A stretch of DNA of 64,000 bases from Megascapheus bottae. Taxonomy: Eukaryota; Chordata; Mammalia; Rodentia; Geomyidae. The DNA is taken from assembly GCA_024803745.1 (NCBI GenBank), contig JANJXV010000161.1, forward strand, positions 1,004,001 to 1,068,000, in the 5' to 3' direction. Made by a program: the position numbers and the translations under genes. How positions within the stretch are numbered: position 1 is the first letter of the stretch; every line of letters starts with the position of its first letter. The notes under the pieces were generated by a model. That model was not told where the DNA came from. It made no database searches and saw only the letters and a program-made list of their open reading frames with translations. Shown piece after piece: positions 46,298 to 57,429 of this stretch.

Positions 46298-47481
46298 TTA
46301 GATGGTATGCTGTTTAGGTGCCATTTCTTTCCCTATATTGCATTTATTTTGGTTTTCTATGTATAGAGCATCTTTGAGAATTCTCTGTAGTGTTGGTTTT
46401 GTTTCGACATATTGTTGCAGCTTTTCCCTGGAATGGAATGTTTTCATTTTTCCCTCAGTTATGAATGAGAGCTTAGCTGGCTACAGTATTCTTGGTTGGT
46501 AGTTATTTGATATAAGGGCATGACATATATGCTTCCAGTCACTTCGTGCTTGCATGGTCTCTGCTGAGAAATCTGGGGTTATTCTGATTGGTTTGCCTTT
46601 GTAGGTTACTGATCCCTTTTCCCTGGCTGCCTTTAGGATCTTTCCTTTCGTTTCTATTGATCCAGTTCGGATCACAATGTGGCGGTGGGATGTTCTTTTC
46701 TGGTCAGTTCTGTTTGGGGTTCTAAAAGCTTCTCATATCTGGATGGGCCTGCCCTTCTGGGTATTTGGGAAATTCTCTGAGATGATTCCCTGAAGTATAT
46801 TTCCAATACCATTGACCTCTTTCTCCACACCCTCCTCAATACCAACTAGCCTTAATTTAGACTTCCTAATTGTATCTTGGACCTCCTGAAGCGCTCTCTC
46901 ATATTTCCTAGATTTGGATTGACTCATTTTCTGTTCTTTATAATACCTAAATTATCTTCAGCCACGGAAATTCTCTCCTCTGCAATGTCTAACCTGCTAT
47001 CAAAGCTATCTACTTTATTTTTCATCTCCCTTGCTTCTAATTGCTCACTTTTGATGCCTTGCATCCCTTGTTTTAGATCATGTATGGATTTCTTTATCTC
47101 CTTGATTTCCTTTTGAGTGGTTAGCTCAGTAGCTTTATTTTCTTTGGAAATTTGCTGGAGTTTGGTTACGTTTTTATTTGTGGATTCTTTGAATTCATCC
47201 ATCTTTCTTTGAAAAACCTTTATTATGGCCTCCTTTATGGCTTCTTCTTTTTCACTTATCACCTTGTTTTTGCTTTCCTCTTGTTCAGGTATGGCTTCCT
47301 CCATTATCTCTTTCTTTACATTTTCACATTTCTCATTAATGATGTTTATCAATTGCATTTGTGTAGCAATTGGAAGACTCTCCTCTAGGTTTGCCAGTGA
47401 CTGTTCCATTGTCTGTTTACATTGGGTGGGGGATGTTTTTTCTTGATTTGACATTTTTCTTGAGTCTCTTGTTCTGCCCAT
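46298..47481 (-). pseudogene. L1 ORF1, array copy 3 (broken)
   Basis: Coiled-coil frame 47,481-46,924 with ATGA overlap. The RRM part is further interrupted by TGA near 46,733 (an Arg codon CGA in other copies, a CpG-type change), and the CTD ends at the shared TAG at 46,481. Confidence 0.93.
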
Positions 47482-48040
47482 TTGACAATGGGAGCAAGAT
47501 TACTACTAAATACGATTATAGTTTTTCAGATATAACCAACCTAGACCTCTGTAGCTGGCAGACAGTAGATTTTCACAAGTTTTGATTGGTATTATCACTC
47601 TTTCTTTTTGTGCACTTACAGACCAGTCTAATACAACCACTGATAAACGATTTATACCCAAAACCATAAGCCTCTCAATCCATTCTCTATTGACTTTAAG
47701 TCCCTCTGAGCCTAGAGAATAATTAACCACCTACATATACAATATTGCTCAACAGCCATAAAGTGTAGATCCGTGCAGTATAAGGGTTGAAAGACGATCA
47801 GAGGTCCAGAGATAGAAAAAAAGAATGAGAGAGTTCAGGGGAAGTACAATAGGATTAACGTAGGTGTGTAAGAATATTGTAGTAATGAAGAAAAATATAG
47901 CATAAAGATAACTGACCTAAGTTGGTTAGTAGGTAGCATATTTGAGTACAAAGTTTGGAAAGTATTAGAATAAAACTTATGTGTTGCTGCACGACTAGCT
48001 CTTAGCCCAACCAGTGGCCTCACAGTGGACCATGGGATCG

Positions 48041-49408
48041 ATCTGTTTTTCTTGTCTACGTTGAGCGAAAGGGGTATTTCACAAGATGCAGAAGTGAAGA
48101 TTTCAGAAGCAAATGCTGTGAGTGAATTAGCTCGTAAAAAGCATTTTGATTTTCTTTTATCTTTCTGCCAGTCTTGGGGCTTGAATTCAGAGCCTGAGCA
48201 CTGTCCTCGGGTTTTCTCAAGTCTAGCCCTCTGCCACTTGAGCCACAGTGCCACATCTAGATTTTCTATCTATGTGATACTGAGCAATCAAACCCAGATC
48301 TTCATGGATGCTAGGCAAGCACTCTACCACTATGCCAAACTCTCAACCCTGACATAGTAATTATAAAGTCATCATCATCATATTAAAATAACCTTTCTCC
48401 TACAAAGAAAGAACACTTATCTATATGTGTAATTTTTTTTAAATTTCACTACTTGTTCTGTGTTTTACCCTCTTGCATTTTTACACATGACAGCAAAGCT
48501 AATCATCAGGAAAAAATTGATTAGGATACAGAAACCTAATAATATCCTAGTAGATTGACATCAAAAATATGTGCAAGATGCCCTGTGTGTTTGACCTAGG
48601 GGTAGAGTCCTTGGCTACCAAGCAAAAAGCCTCAGGTTTGATTCCTCATTACCACATACATAGAAAACGCTGCAAGTGCTGCTGTGGCTCGGTGGGACAG
48701 CTAAAGCTTAAAGAAAGCCCAAGAACAATGTTCAAACTCTGAGGTCAAGTCCCAAGACTAGCAAAAACAAAAAAAAATTCGACAAGGGGCAAAATGCAGG
48801 CAGAGAAGGCACTGTGAAGCAAATGTTTTGTAAAGGATGAGGGCAATATTGACCCTTAAGTTTGGATCTTACCTAAGAAAGGCTCCTTGAGCCTGAGACC
48901 AGACTGGTAGTTGGGCCTAGTGGAAGACATTGGGTTTGGACAAATAAGGTGTGATGTTTACTACATCCACATGTATATTATGAGATTGGAGGAGAGATTC
49001 AGCCTCCAGTATGTCTTTGGTGAGGTCTTCTGTGAGCAAGGATCTTTGGTCATTAGGCCCTGAAGGGTGACCCTGCCTCCCTCACAATGGAACAGAATAT
49101 GGAACCCTGGTAACCAGGCCACTGTAACTAACAACCAACTTAAGCCAGCTCACTTGGCTTGTGGCTCAGGAGGAAGAAAGATGTTGCTGTGCAGTTGCCA
49201 ACGATCAGGAAACTCGAGTCTCAGGCATGGAAGTTGTGGATGTCTTCTTCGGAGATGTCCATGCTAGATCATTGCCAAGCCACAAATCCAGTATAACAGG
49301 CCTTTCTCTAAGACGAAGGCCAGGAAAATCCAGGGCAACCAGATGAGGTATATTTCTAAGAAGAAATGTATTTGACCCCATCATCCTCCCCACACATTAC
49401 AACTTTCT
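48041..49408 (+). repeat. Array spacer 3 (with RalGDS-like exon, most diverged)
   Basis: About 1,367 bp. It carries more private substitutions than spacers 0 to 2, a short CAT repeat (48,368-48,381) and a rearranged T-rich stretch at 48,420-48,445. The exon ends at 49,347 with donor gtatat, the donor form of the flanking copies rather than gtaaat of the other spacers. Confidence 0.88.
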
Positions 49409-51689
49409 TTTTTTTTAATTTTTTATTGTAATTAGTAAAAGGGTTAGATGATATTTGCCAGATAGAAGGTGCAATAATTCACATACATTGATACCCATTC
49501 ACATGTCTTGGTACCCATTTCCCTTCAACGCTACACCCCCACCCGTCTTGGTTTTCCCCCCTTCCCTATCAAATTTCAAATATCCAAATACAAATAAATT
49601 CAATATATCAGATAACAAAGTGAGACACTACACCAATATGGGATAACCAAGGGACAGCAAAGGAGATGAGAGACAACATAGTACATTAAGGACAACAATC
49701 ATTCATTATATGGCTTTTGTGTCAATATCCTGGAGGTCCTTTCAATTAGCTTCACATTATATGGCCTTATATATGGCCTTTTGCTCTATTGCAAGTCACT
49801 GCTAGTACAGCCCAAAGTTTCTACTGATTATGACAAATGAGGGAATCCACTGAGCCTAAGTTCCTTTGAGTCTGGCTTACTTCACTTAATATGATTTGTT
49901 CTAAGTCTTTCCATTTCCTAACAAATGGGGCGATGTCATTCTTTCTGACAGCAGCATAGAATTCCATTGTGTACAAATACCACAACTTGTTGATCCACTA
50001 ATCAACTGAGGGACATCTGGGTTGGTTCCATATCTTTGCTATGGTGAATAGTGCTGCAATGAACATTGTTGTGCTAGTGGGTTTAGTATGCCCTTGTTTC
50101 TGGATTGTTGGGTAAATGCCAAGTAGTGGATTTGCTGGGTCATAGGGGAGTTCTATGTTTAGCCTTTTGAGGCACTGCCACCCTGCTTTCCATAGGGGTT
50201 GAACGAGTTTGCACTCTCACCAACAGTGTAGTAGTTATCCCTCCTGGCCATAACCCCTCCAGCGTACGTTGTCATTCGTTTTCCTGATCCTGGCCATTCT
50301 AACTGGAGTGAGGTGGAATCTTAGAGTTGTTTTGATTTACATTTCTTTTATGACCAGAGATGTGGAGCATTTCTTCATGTGTCTATAGGCCATTTTTGTT
50401 TCTTCTTCAGAGAAGACTCTCTTTAAGGCTTCGGCCCATTTTTTAATGGGATGGGTGTTACTTTGGAGGTTAGTTTTGGAGTGATTCAATTTTTTGAGTT
50501 GTTGATATATTTTAGATATGAGGCCTTTGTCCGTTGTTTGGTTGGTGAAAATCTTCTCCCACTCTGTAGACTTCCTGATTAGTTTACTAGCTATACCCGT
50601 TGCCATACAAAAGCTCTGCAGTTTAATGCAGTCCCACTTATCCAGCCTTTCTCTGATTTGTTGTGATTCTTGGTCCTTATTAACAAAGTTTAGACCTGTG
50701 CCAAGGAGGCCTAGTGTATCTCCTATTCCTTCCTGTAAACGTTTCAGTGTGTCAGCTTTTACCTCCACGTCTTTGATCCATTTGGAGTTAATTCTAGTGC
50801 AAGGTGACAAAGAAGGACCCAACCTTAGTTTTTTGCAGGTGCTTAACCAGTTCTGCCAGCACAACTTGTTGAAGAGGCTATCTTTCTTCCATTCTATTTT
50901 TTTGGCTCCCTGGTCAAAGATTAGGTGGCCCTAGGTTTGTGGTTTAATATCTGGGTCCGCAGTTCTATTCCATTGGACTTCAGGCCTGTTCTTGTGCCAG
51001 TACCAATCTGTTTTAAGAATTATAGCTCTGTAATACAGTCTAAAGTTTCGAATTGAAATTCCTCCAGCGCTGTTCTTTCTGCTAAGACGTTTTTTTGCTA
51101 TACGGCTCTTTTACTATTCCATATGAAATTTTGAATTGCCTCTTCTATTTCTTTAAAGAATGACATTGGGATGTTGATGGGTATTGCATTGAATTTGTAG
51201 ATAGCCCTTGGCAAGATTGTCATTTTCACAATGTTGATTGTTCCAATCCAAGAGCATGGGAGGTTCTTCCATTTCCTTAGTTCTGCTTTAATTTCCTTTT
51301 TTAGTGTTTTAAAGTTTTCATCTAAACTGTCCTTTATAGTCTTAGTTAAGCTAATTCCTAGGTACTTTATTTTCTTTGAGGCTATTGTGAAAGGATTTTC
51401 TTTCCTGATTATTGCCTCGTTCCTCTCACTGTTGGCGTAAAGGAAGGCAGTTGATTTTTGAGGGATGATTTTATGGCCTGCTACCATTCCAAAGCTTTGA
51501 ATCAGCTCAAGGAGCTTGGGAGTAGAGTCTATAGGATTCTTTAAATACAGAATCATGTCATCTGCAAAGAGGGATAGTTTTATTTCCTCCTTCTCCACTT
51601 GGATCCCCTTTATGCTTGCTTCTTGCCTTATTGCACTGCCTAGGAATTCTAGTACTATGTTAAAAAGGAGTGGAGAGAGTGGGCATCCT
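49408..51689 (-). mobile_element. Array L1, copy 4 (3' part only, most diverged)
   Basis: 3' UTR and the C-terminal half of ORF2, cut at an abrupt junction after GGGCATCCTG (51,681-51,690). Frames 50,337-50,864 and 51,098-51,598 carry thumb and RT pieces ([12 protein letters not shown]). It differs from copies 1-3 at many sites where they agree. Confidence 0.93.
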
Positions 51690-51880
51690 GAATGCTACCC
51701 CTTACCACTTTTATGCAAAGCTTAGGCCTGTGGCATTTTACGCACAATTCAACGCTCTGTTTTTTGCTGGTTAATTAGAGGTAAAAATCTTATGGAATTT
51801 ATTGCGTGGCTGATTTTGAACTGGAATCCTCAGGTCTCAGCTTATCTTGAGTAGCTAGGATTACAGTACTTTTACAACCT
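51690..51880 (-). mobile_element. Diverged SINE at the right edge of the array
   Basis: 'tgctggttaattagaggtaaaaatcttatgg' and 'cctcaggtctcagcttatcttgagtagctaggattacag' mark an old minus-strand SINE starting about 35 bp past the junction. Confidence 0.6.
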
Positions 51881-52970
51881 GTATGCTCATACACATCGCT
51901 TCTGATCCAAACACTCATTTTCAATTTAACTAACAAGATGTGAGGAAAGATGATTGACTGTAATTTACTAGATGGGCTTCTAGTGACTATATATTTCCAC
52001 TTCCACTCTGAAGCCAGGGAAATGTTTCTGGTACTTGTTTCAACTATCTCCCAAAGAGGAAATAATGTGTGAGTACGTTTGCTAGTATTTCAGATAGGAG
52101 ATGGACTTTGGTGTTTGGAACCTGTTGGCAGAGTGTATCAGCTGGGCTGTGATAACAGAGATGATGTTTCAGACAGGAATATTTTCATAACAGACAGACT
52201 TAGTCCAGATCCTTGGATTTCAGGCCTTGAGTAGATAGAATTACAAGTGTGAGCTGCCACCACCACCTGGTTCATTTTGGAAACCTTAATTGCTTCTCAT
52301 TTGTTCCTTTCCTTTTTTGGAAGATTGATCTAAGCTGGCTGATTGTGCATCACAATGAAGTGATTGGCCTCAGGAATTGCAAATATTTGTTTCATCAGCA
52401 CGGAATGAATGAAAGTTGATCTAAACCCAATAGTATTTTCCTTCTGATAAATAGGGAACTTACTTATATCATTTTTCCTTGCCTTTGCTTCCCCAAAGCA
52501 AACAACATGTTTCTTAAAAACTATACTTCATGAGAATATTATAATTAGAAGCTATCTTCTGCACACTTCAGAATAGTCCTTGCATTTATAAACTTATATT
52601 ACAATATTAGGTAGAAGAATGGTGACTGTTAGTTTCATAACTATTTCATATGTTTTACTCTTTAAGGCTCATTAACTCAAGAAGGGATTAAATACATTTA
52701 GATAATAGTAGATCATAGGTGCTGCTGATTTGATGTGTGTGCAGATGATACACAGATTTATTAGGATTACTCAAAAGTTTTCTTAAAATTTTCAGTAGTA
52801 GACTGCTATGCTAACGGGAAGGTGATAGTAATGATGCTGAAATTCTATGAATCAGCTATGAAGCAGAATTTCAGGGGAGAGTATTTGCTAGGGACTTAAT
52901 TTCTAAGACGCATATCAAGAATATTGAACTATAACACCAAATGATGGACGACTCAGCGTCACATTTTGTT
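51881..52970. other. Unassigned sequence
   Basis: AT-rich, no gene recognised. A SINE end ('cttgagtagatagaattacaagtgtgagctgccacc') lies at 52,226-52,265. Confidence 0.35.
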
Positions 52971-53435
52971 TGTTTTATGCAAGTCTTGGGACTTGAACCC
53001 AGGGCCTGGGAACTGTCCTTAAATGTTTTTTTTTGCTTCAGGCTAGTGTTCTACCACTTTATCCACAGCTCCACTTCCAGATTTTTGGTAATGAACTGTA
53101 AATCAGAATATCATGCAATTTGTTTGGGCTGGATTCAAACCTGATTCTGTGTAGATAGGATTCCAAGTGTGAGCGCACAGGGCCTGGCTAGTATCATTCA
53201 TCATTCAAGTCATGGGACTGCAATTCTGCACCTGGGTCTTGTCACTGAGCTTTTCAGCTCAAGACTACTGCCCTATCCCTTGAGCCATAGGGCCACTTCT
53301 GGGTTTCTGGTGGTTAATTGGAGATAAGAGTCACATGGACTTCAGTGCCCAGGCTGACTTTGAACTGCTATCCTTGGATCCCAGCCTCTTGAGTAGCTAC
53401 ATTTACAAGTGTGAGCCACCATACCCAGCTAAATT
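52970..53435 (-). mobile_element. Two minus-strand SINEs
   Basis: 52,975-53,185 ('gtcttgggacttgaacccagggcctggg') and 53,195-53,435 ('cttttcagctcaagactactgccc', 'cttgagtagctacatttacaagtgtgagccacc'). Confidence 0.75.
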
Positions 53436-53444
53436 ATTTTTTAA

Positions 53445-53710
53445 GTTAATTTTTTTTGTTAAGTCAATATATAGTTGGCATAGGGTTACATAAGTAATGA
53501 ACACATTTCTTAAGAAAATTGTTATCCCCTCCCTCATTTTCTCTGTTTTCCTACCCTCAGCCCCCTCTCCACCCAGATTGTTCAGTTCATTTCCGTTTAG
53601 TGTCTTCCAAGTATCACTGTTCAATTGGTTCACCCTTTTTACTTTGTTTTCTTTTTACCATTTTATTATACCCTCTCCATTCCAAATCACATAAACCTAT
53701 GTACAAGATA
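53445..53710 (-). mobile_element. Unclassified L1-like 3'-end fragment at duplication boundary
   Basis: Starts with a T run (A tail on the minus strand), then 'ggcatagggttacataagtaatgaacac' and a pyrimidine-rich block 'cccctccctcattttctctg'. Similar to 3,475-3,665. It ends exactly where the right segmental duplication begins. Confidence 0.5.
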
Positions 53711-55012
53711 CAGGGTGCTTCATGAAAAACATTTTTATAAATTGAAACTTTCAACACAGTCTTATTTTAGTATGAATGTTGAGATGGGAAGAGGCAGAAA
53801 AAGTGAAATGTTTCCTGATCCCCATAGAGAAGAGACTCAGCAGAACCACTGTGGTCTGCAGGCTTCTTTGTGAGTTTTGTTTGCTTGTTTGATTTTTGTC
53901 AATTATGGGTCTTGAAAGCTGGGCCTGGGCACTGTCCCTGAGCTCTTCAGCTCAAGGCTAGTGCTTTAATCTGTGAGCCACAGTGCCACTTCTGGTTTTT
54001 CTGGCAGTTAACTGGGTACTTTGGCTGGCTTTAAACTTTGATTCTCAGATCTTAGCCTCCTGAGTAGCTAAGATTATAGGTGTGAGGTACCATCACCAGG
54101 CTGCTGCTCTGTTACTATGCAGGTTCTGGATCAAGAACTTCAAGTTCTTACTTCAATTTTTTCTTCTCTTGCCTGATACTCTGCCATTAGAACGAAGCCC
54201 CACTTCCTGGTCTTTGTTGGTTAATGAGAGATAGTATGATTTTCTAATATTCAGAGCAACGATTATAAAACCCAGCATTTTACTTACTTGAATAAATTAA
54301 GAGACAGGACCTAGTGAGATGGAAAACAAAATTTTTTTTCAAGTTGCTATCCTGTTCTAATGCATAAGTCTGGCTATTTTGCTTACACACAAATATGTAT
54401 TTTACCACTTTCTACTTTATTTTTGCTTAGCTTAAAACCACCACTGCCATTTCATAGATTTTGTTGTTGTTGTTTGTGGTGCTTGAACTCTGTGCCTGGG
54501 CTGTTCCTCAGATCTTCAGTTCAATGCCAGTGCTCTACTACTTTTGATTTGGCCAGTCCTGGGCTTGAACTCAGGGACTGAGCACTGTCCTTATATTTTC
54601 TCAAGGCTAGGGCTCTACCACTTCAGCCTCAGCACCACTTCCAGCATTTTTCTATGTATGTGATATTGAGGAATTGAACCCAGGTCTTCGTGCATGCTAG
54701 GCAAGCACTCTACCACTAGGCCAAACTCCCAGCCCAAAATTATTCATCTTTACTATTAGCTATCTTGTTTTTTTATTATTGATTCGTCATGGTGCTTGGA
54801 CTTTTGGCCTGGACTGTCCCTGACCTCTTCAGCTCAAGGCTAGCGCTCTTCCTCTACAGCTCCATTTTTGGTTTCTGGTGGTTAATTGGTGATGTAAGTC
54901 TCACAAACATATGTGTCCAGGCTGGCTTTGGGCTTTGAACCAAGATCCTCCAATCTCAGCCTCCATAGTAGGTAGAATTACACGCTTCAGCCAGCAGTGC
55001 CTGACTGTTTGA

Positions 55013-55047
55013 TGTCTCTGTCGCTGTTTCTCTGTCTCTGTCTGTCT

Positions 55048-55090
<43 letters not shown>

Positions 55091-55154
55091 TGTCTCTCTG
55101 TCTCTCTCTGTCTCTCTGTCTCTCTCTGTCTCTCTGTCTCTGTCTCTGTCTCTG

Positions 55155-55220
<66 letters not shown>
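55013..55220 (+). repeat. (TCTC)n / (TCTCTG)n microsatellite, right copy
   Basis: Counterpart of 2,370-2,575. Here a run of TCTCTG hexamers (about 55,135-55,180) separates CT tracts, a pattern absent from the left copy. Confidence 0.96.
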
Positions 55221-55222
<2 letters not shown>

Positions 55223-57429
55223 TTGTAAGACTTTAATTGTGCACCTGGGCAGTGTTCCTGGGCTCTTCAGCTCAAGGCTACAACCTTAAACACCTTGAGC
55301 CACAGTGTCACTTCTGGTTTTCTGGTGCTTAAGTGGAAGTAACAGTTTCATGGACTTTAGTGTCTGGCCTGGCTTTGAACTGTGATCCTCAGAACCCAAC
55401 CTTCTGAGATCATTTCCAGCTTTCTTTTTTTGGTGTAAGTGGTACAGAGTAATTGAACACAGGGCTTTGTGCATACTAGGCAAGCAAACTACCACTAGTG
55501 TGCACTCCAGCCTTAGATAAGGGCTTTCTTTTTCTTTTTCTTTTTTTCACTCATGGGGCTTGAACTCTGGCCCTGGATGTTTACTTTAAGCTCTTCAGCT
55601 CAAGGCAAGAGCTCTACCACTTGAGGCACATTGTCATTTTGAATTTTCTGGATTATTTGGAAATAAGATTCTCACAGATTTTTATGCCTGGGCCGTCTTT
55701 GAACCTCGATCCTCCAGGGTAGCTAGGATTACCAGGGTGAGCCACCAGTTACGGGCATTAAATTATTATTTTTTGCATGTCCTATGGCTTCAACTCATGG
55801 CCAGAGCACTGTCCTAGGGCTTGCTCAAGGATAGCACTTTACTTCAGCCAGCCAACTCCCGGTCCAAATAGGCCACTCTTGAAGCTAGAATTACAGAGAT
55901 CTGCCATAATACTGGCATGTCGTTATCTAAGTATATAATTTTTCTTCTATTTTTGATGGCTTTTCCTTAGTGTACATATTTCCTACATATTTTATGGAAA
56001 ACTTCCTTCCCACTGGGGCCATAAGTTAAGCCTAGTGGAAGCGTTCTTGCCGAGCATGAATGAAGACCCAAGTTCAATTCCTCAGCACAACATAGATAAA
56101 AAAAGATAAAAGTGGTACTGTGGCACATGTGATAGGACTTGCGCCTTAAGAATAAACAAAAAGAAAAACAACGATCGTGCTCAGGTCCTGAGTCTAAGCC
56201 CAGTATGGCAAAAAAAATTCTGCCCAAAGTAGACATTTAAACTCATTGTACTTTTCAAAAAATTTGTTGTCAAGGTGATATACAAAGAGATTGCTGTTAC
56301 ATATGTAATGAGTACATTTCTTGTAAACACTGTTACCCCATTACCCCTTTTCTTTTTCCCTTCCCCCCAAGTCATAAATTTCATTTACAACAAATATGTA
56401 TGTATTTTCATTCCTGAAAAAAATAGTTTAAAATGTGTTCAAATAAATGATGTAGGTTGATATATTTATCAAAATGGATTACTTGAACTCAAAAATAAAC
56501 ATTCTAGGTAATTTTTCTCATAAAATTGTAGTAATGCTATAAAAATAATAAAAAAGGAATTTTAGTTATTAATTTCTTATGTTTTACCTTTAACATTATT
56601 ACACTAAGCATACTGTTTATGCTATTAAAACAGACAGCATGAAATATGATTATGTAAAAAAATTAAATGATTAAAAATAGTAAGATTGGGGGCCAGTAGT
56701 TTGGCTTGGTGGCACACACTCTGGACTGGCAAAAAAGAAGTAGGGTTAGATAAAACAGATTTATTTCCAAATGTGTGGAAAATGGTATGATTTCTTGTTT
56801 CGCTAGTCCTGGGGCTTGAACTGAGGGACCAGGAACTGTCCTTGGCCACATTTGTTCAAGGGTGGCACTCTGACACCTGTGCCAGAGTGCCCCATCTGCT
56901 TTTTCTGTGTATGCAGTGCCAAGGAATTGAATCAAGGTCTTCTTGTATACTAGGCGAGCACTCTACAAGTAGGCCACATTCAAAGCCAAAGTAGATTTTT
57001 GATGCTATTGTGGAGTTTTAATTTTCTTAAATATTTGTACAAACCACAATGGATATATAAACAGACTTGAACTCACAGAACAGAGTCCCACATAATATTA
57101 CAGTTACTCTGGCACTTCTCCCGATTGACAAAACACATTTCCAGGCATCTGCTCTGTCCTTAAGCTTTGGTAGCTGACTTGTCTTTCCATGGAGGCCTGG
57201 CCTGGATTCCTGGTGATTCCATGCATTTCATAGTTCCCTGTATATCCAGTAAGGTTGTCTTCTATGGGACCAGACCTGTCTGGTGTTTGGCCCACCCAGG
57301 ACCTATGTGTCTGAGGTCTCACATTATAAGTGGAAAATAAAACACAGTATAATAAGCACTGAAGAACTGCACACCATAATATTAACAATGAGAGTTTAAT
57401 AGTTAGCAAAGTAAATACAATGAATACTT

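Larger units (their letters stand above)
41993..48041 (-). mobile_element. Array L1, copy 3 (full length, dead)
   Basis: About 6.05 kb. It has the best preserved ORF2 C-terminal two-thirds, yet shares all the common endonuclease and ORF1 defects. Confidence 0.95.
23713..51689. repeat. Tandem array of a ~7.4-kb L1-plus-spacer macrorepeat
   Basis: The same sequence recurs head to tail. A landmark in ORF1 starts at 24,035, 31,451, 38,874 and 46,302, giving periods of 7,416, 7,423 and 7,428 bp. Each unit is one minus-strand L1 (about 6.05 kb) plus a spacer of about 1.37 kb. The array begins inside ORF2 (equivalent to 31,053 of the first full copy) and ends inside ORF2 (equivalent to 29,428). It therefore holds a left partial L1, three full L1s, a right partial L1 and four spacers. 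Confidence 0.96.

Noticed and set aside
23713..51689. CRISPR-like or prokaryotic repeat system
   Set aside because: The repeats are 7.4-kb eukaryotic L1 units in rodent-type DNA. There are no short repeat-spacer arrays.
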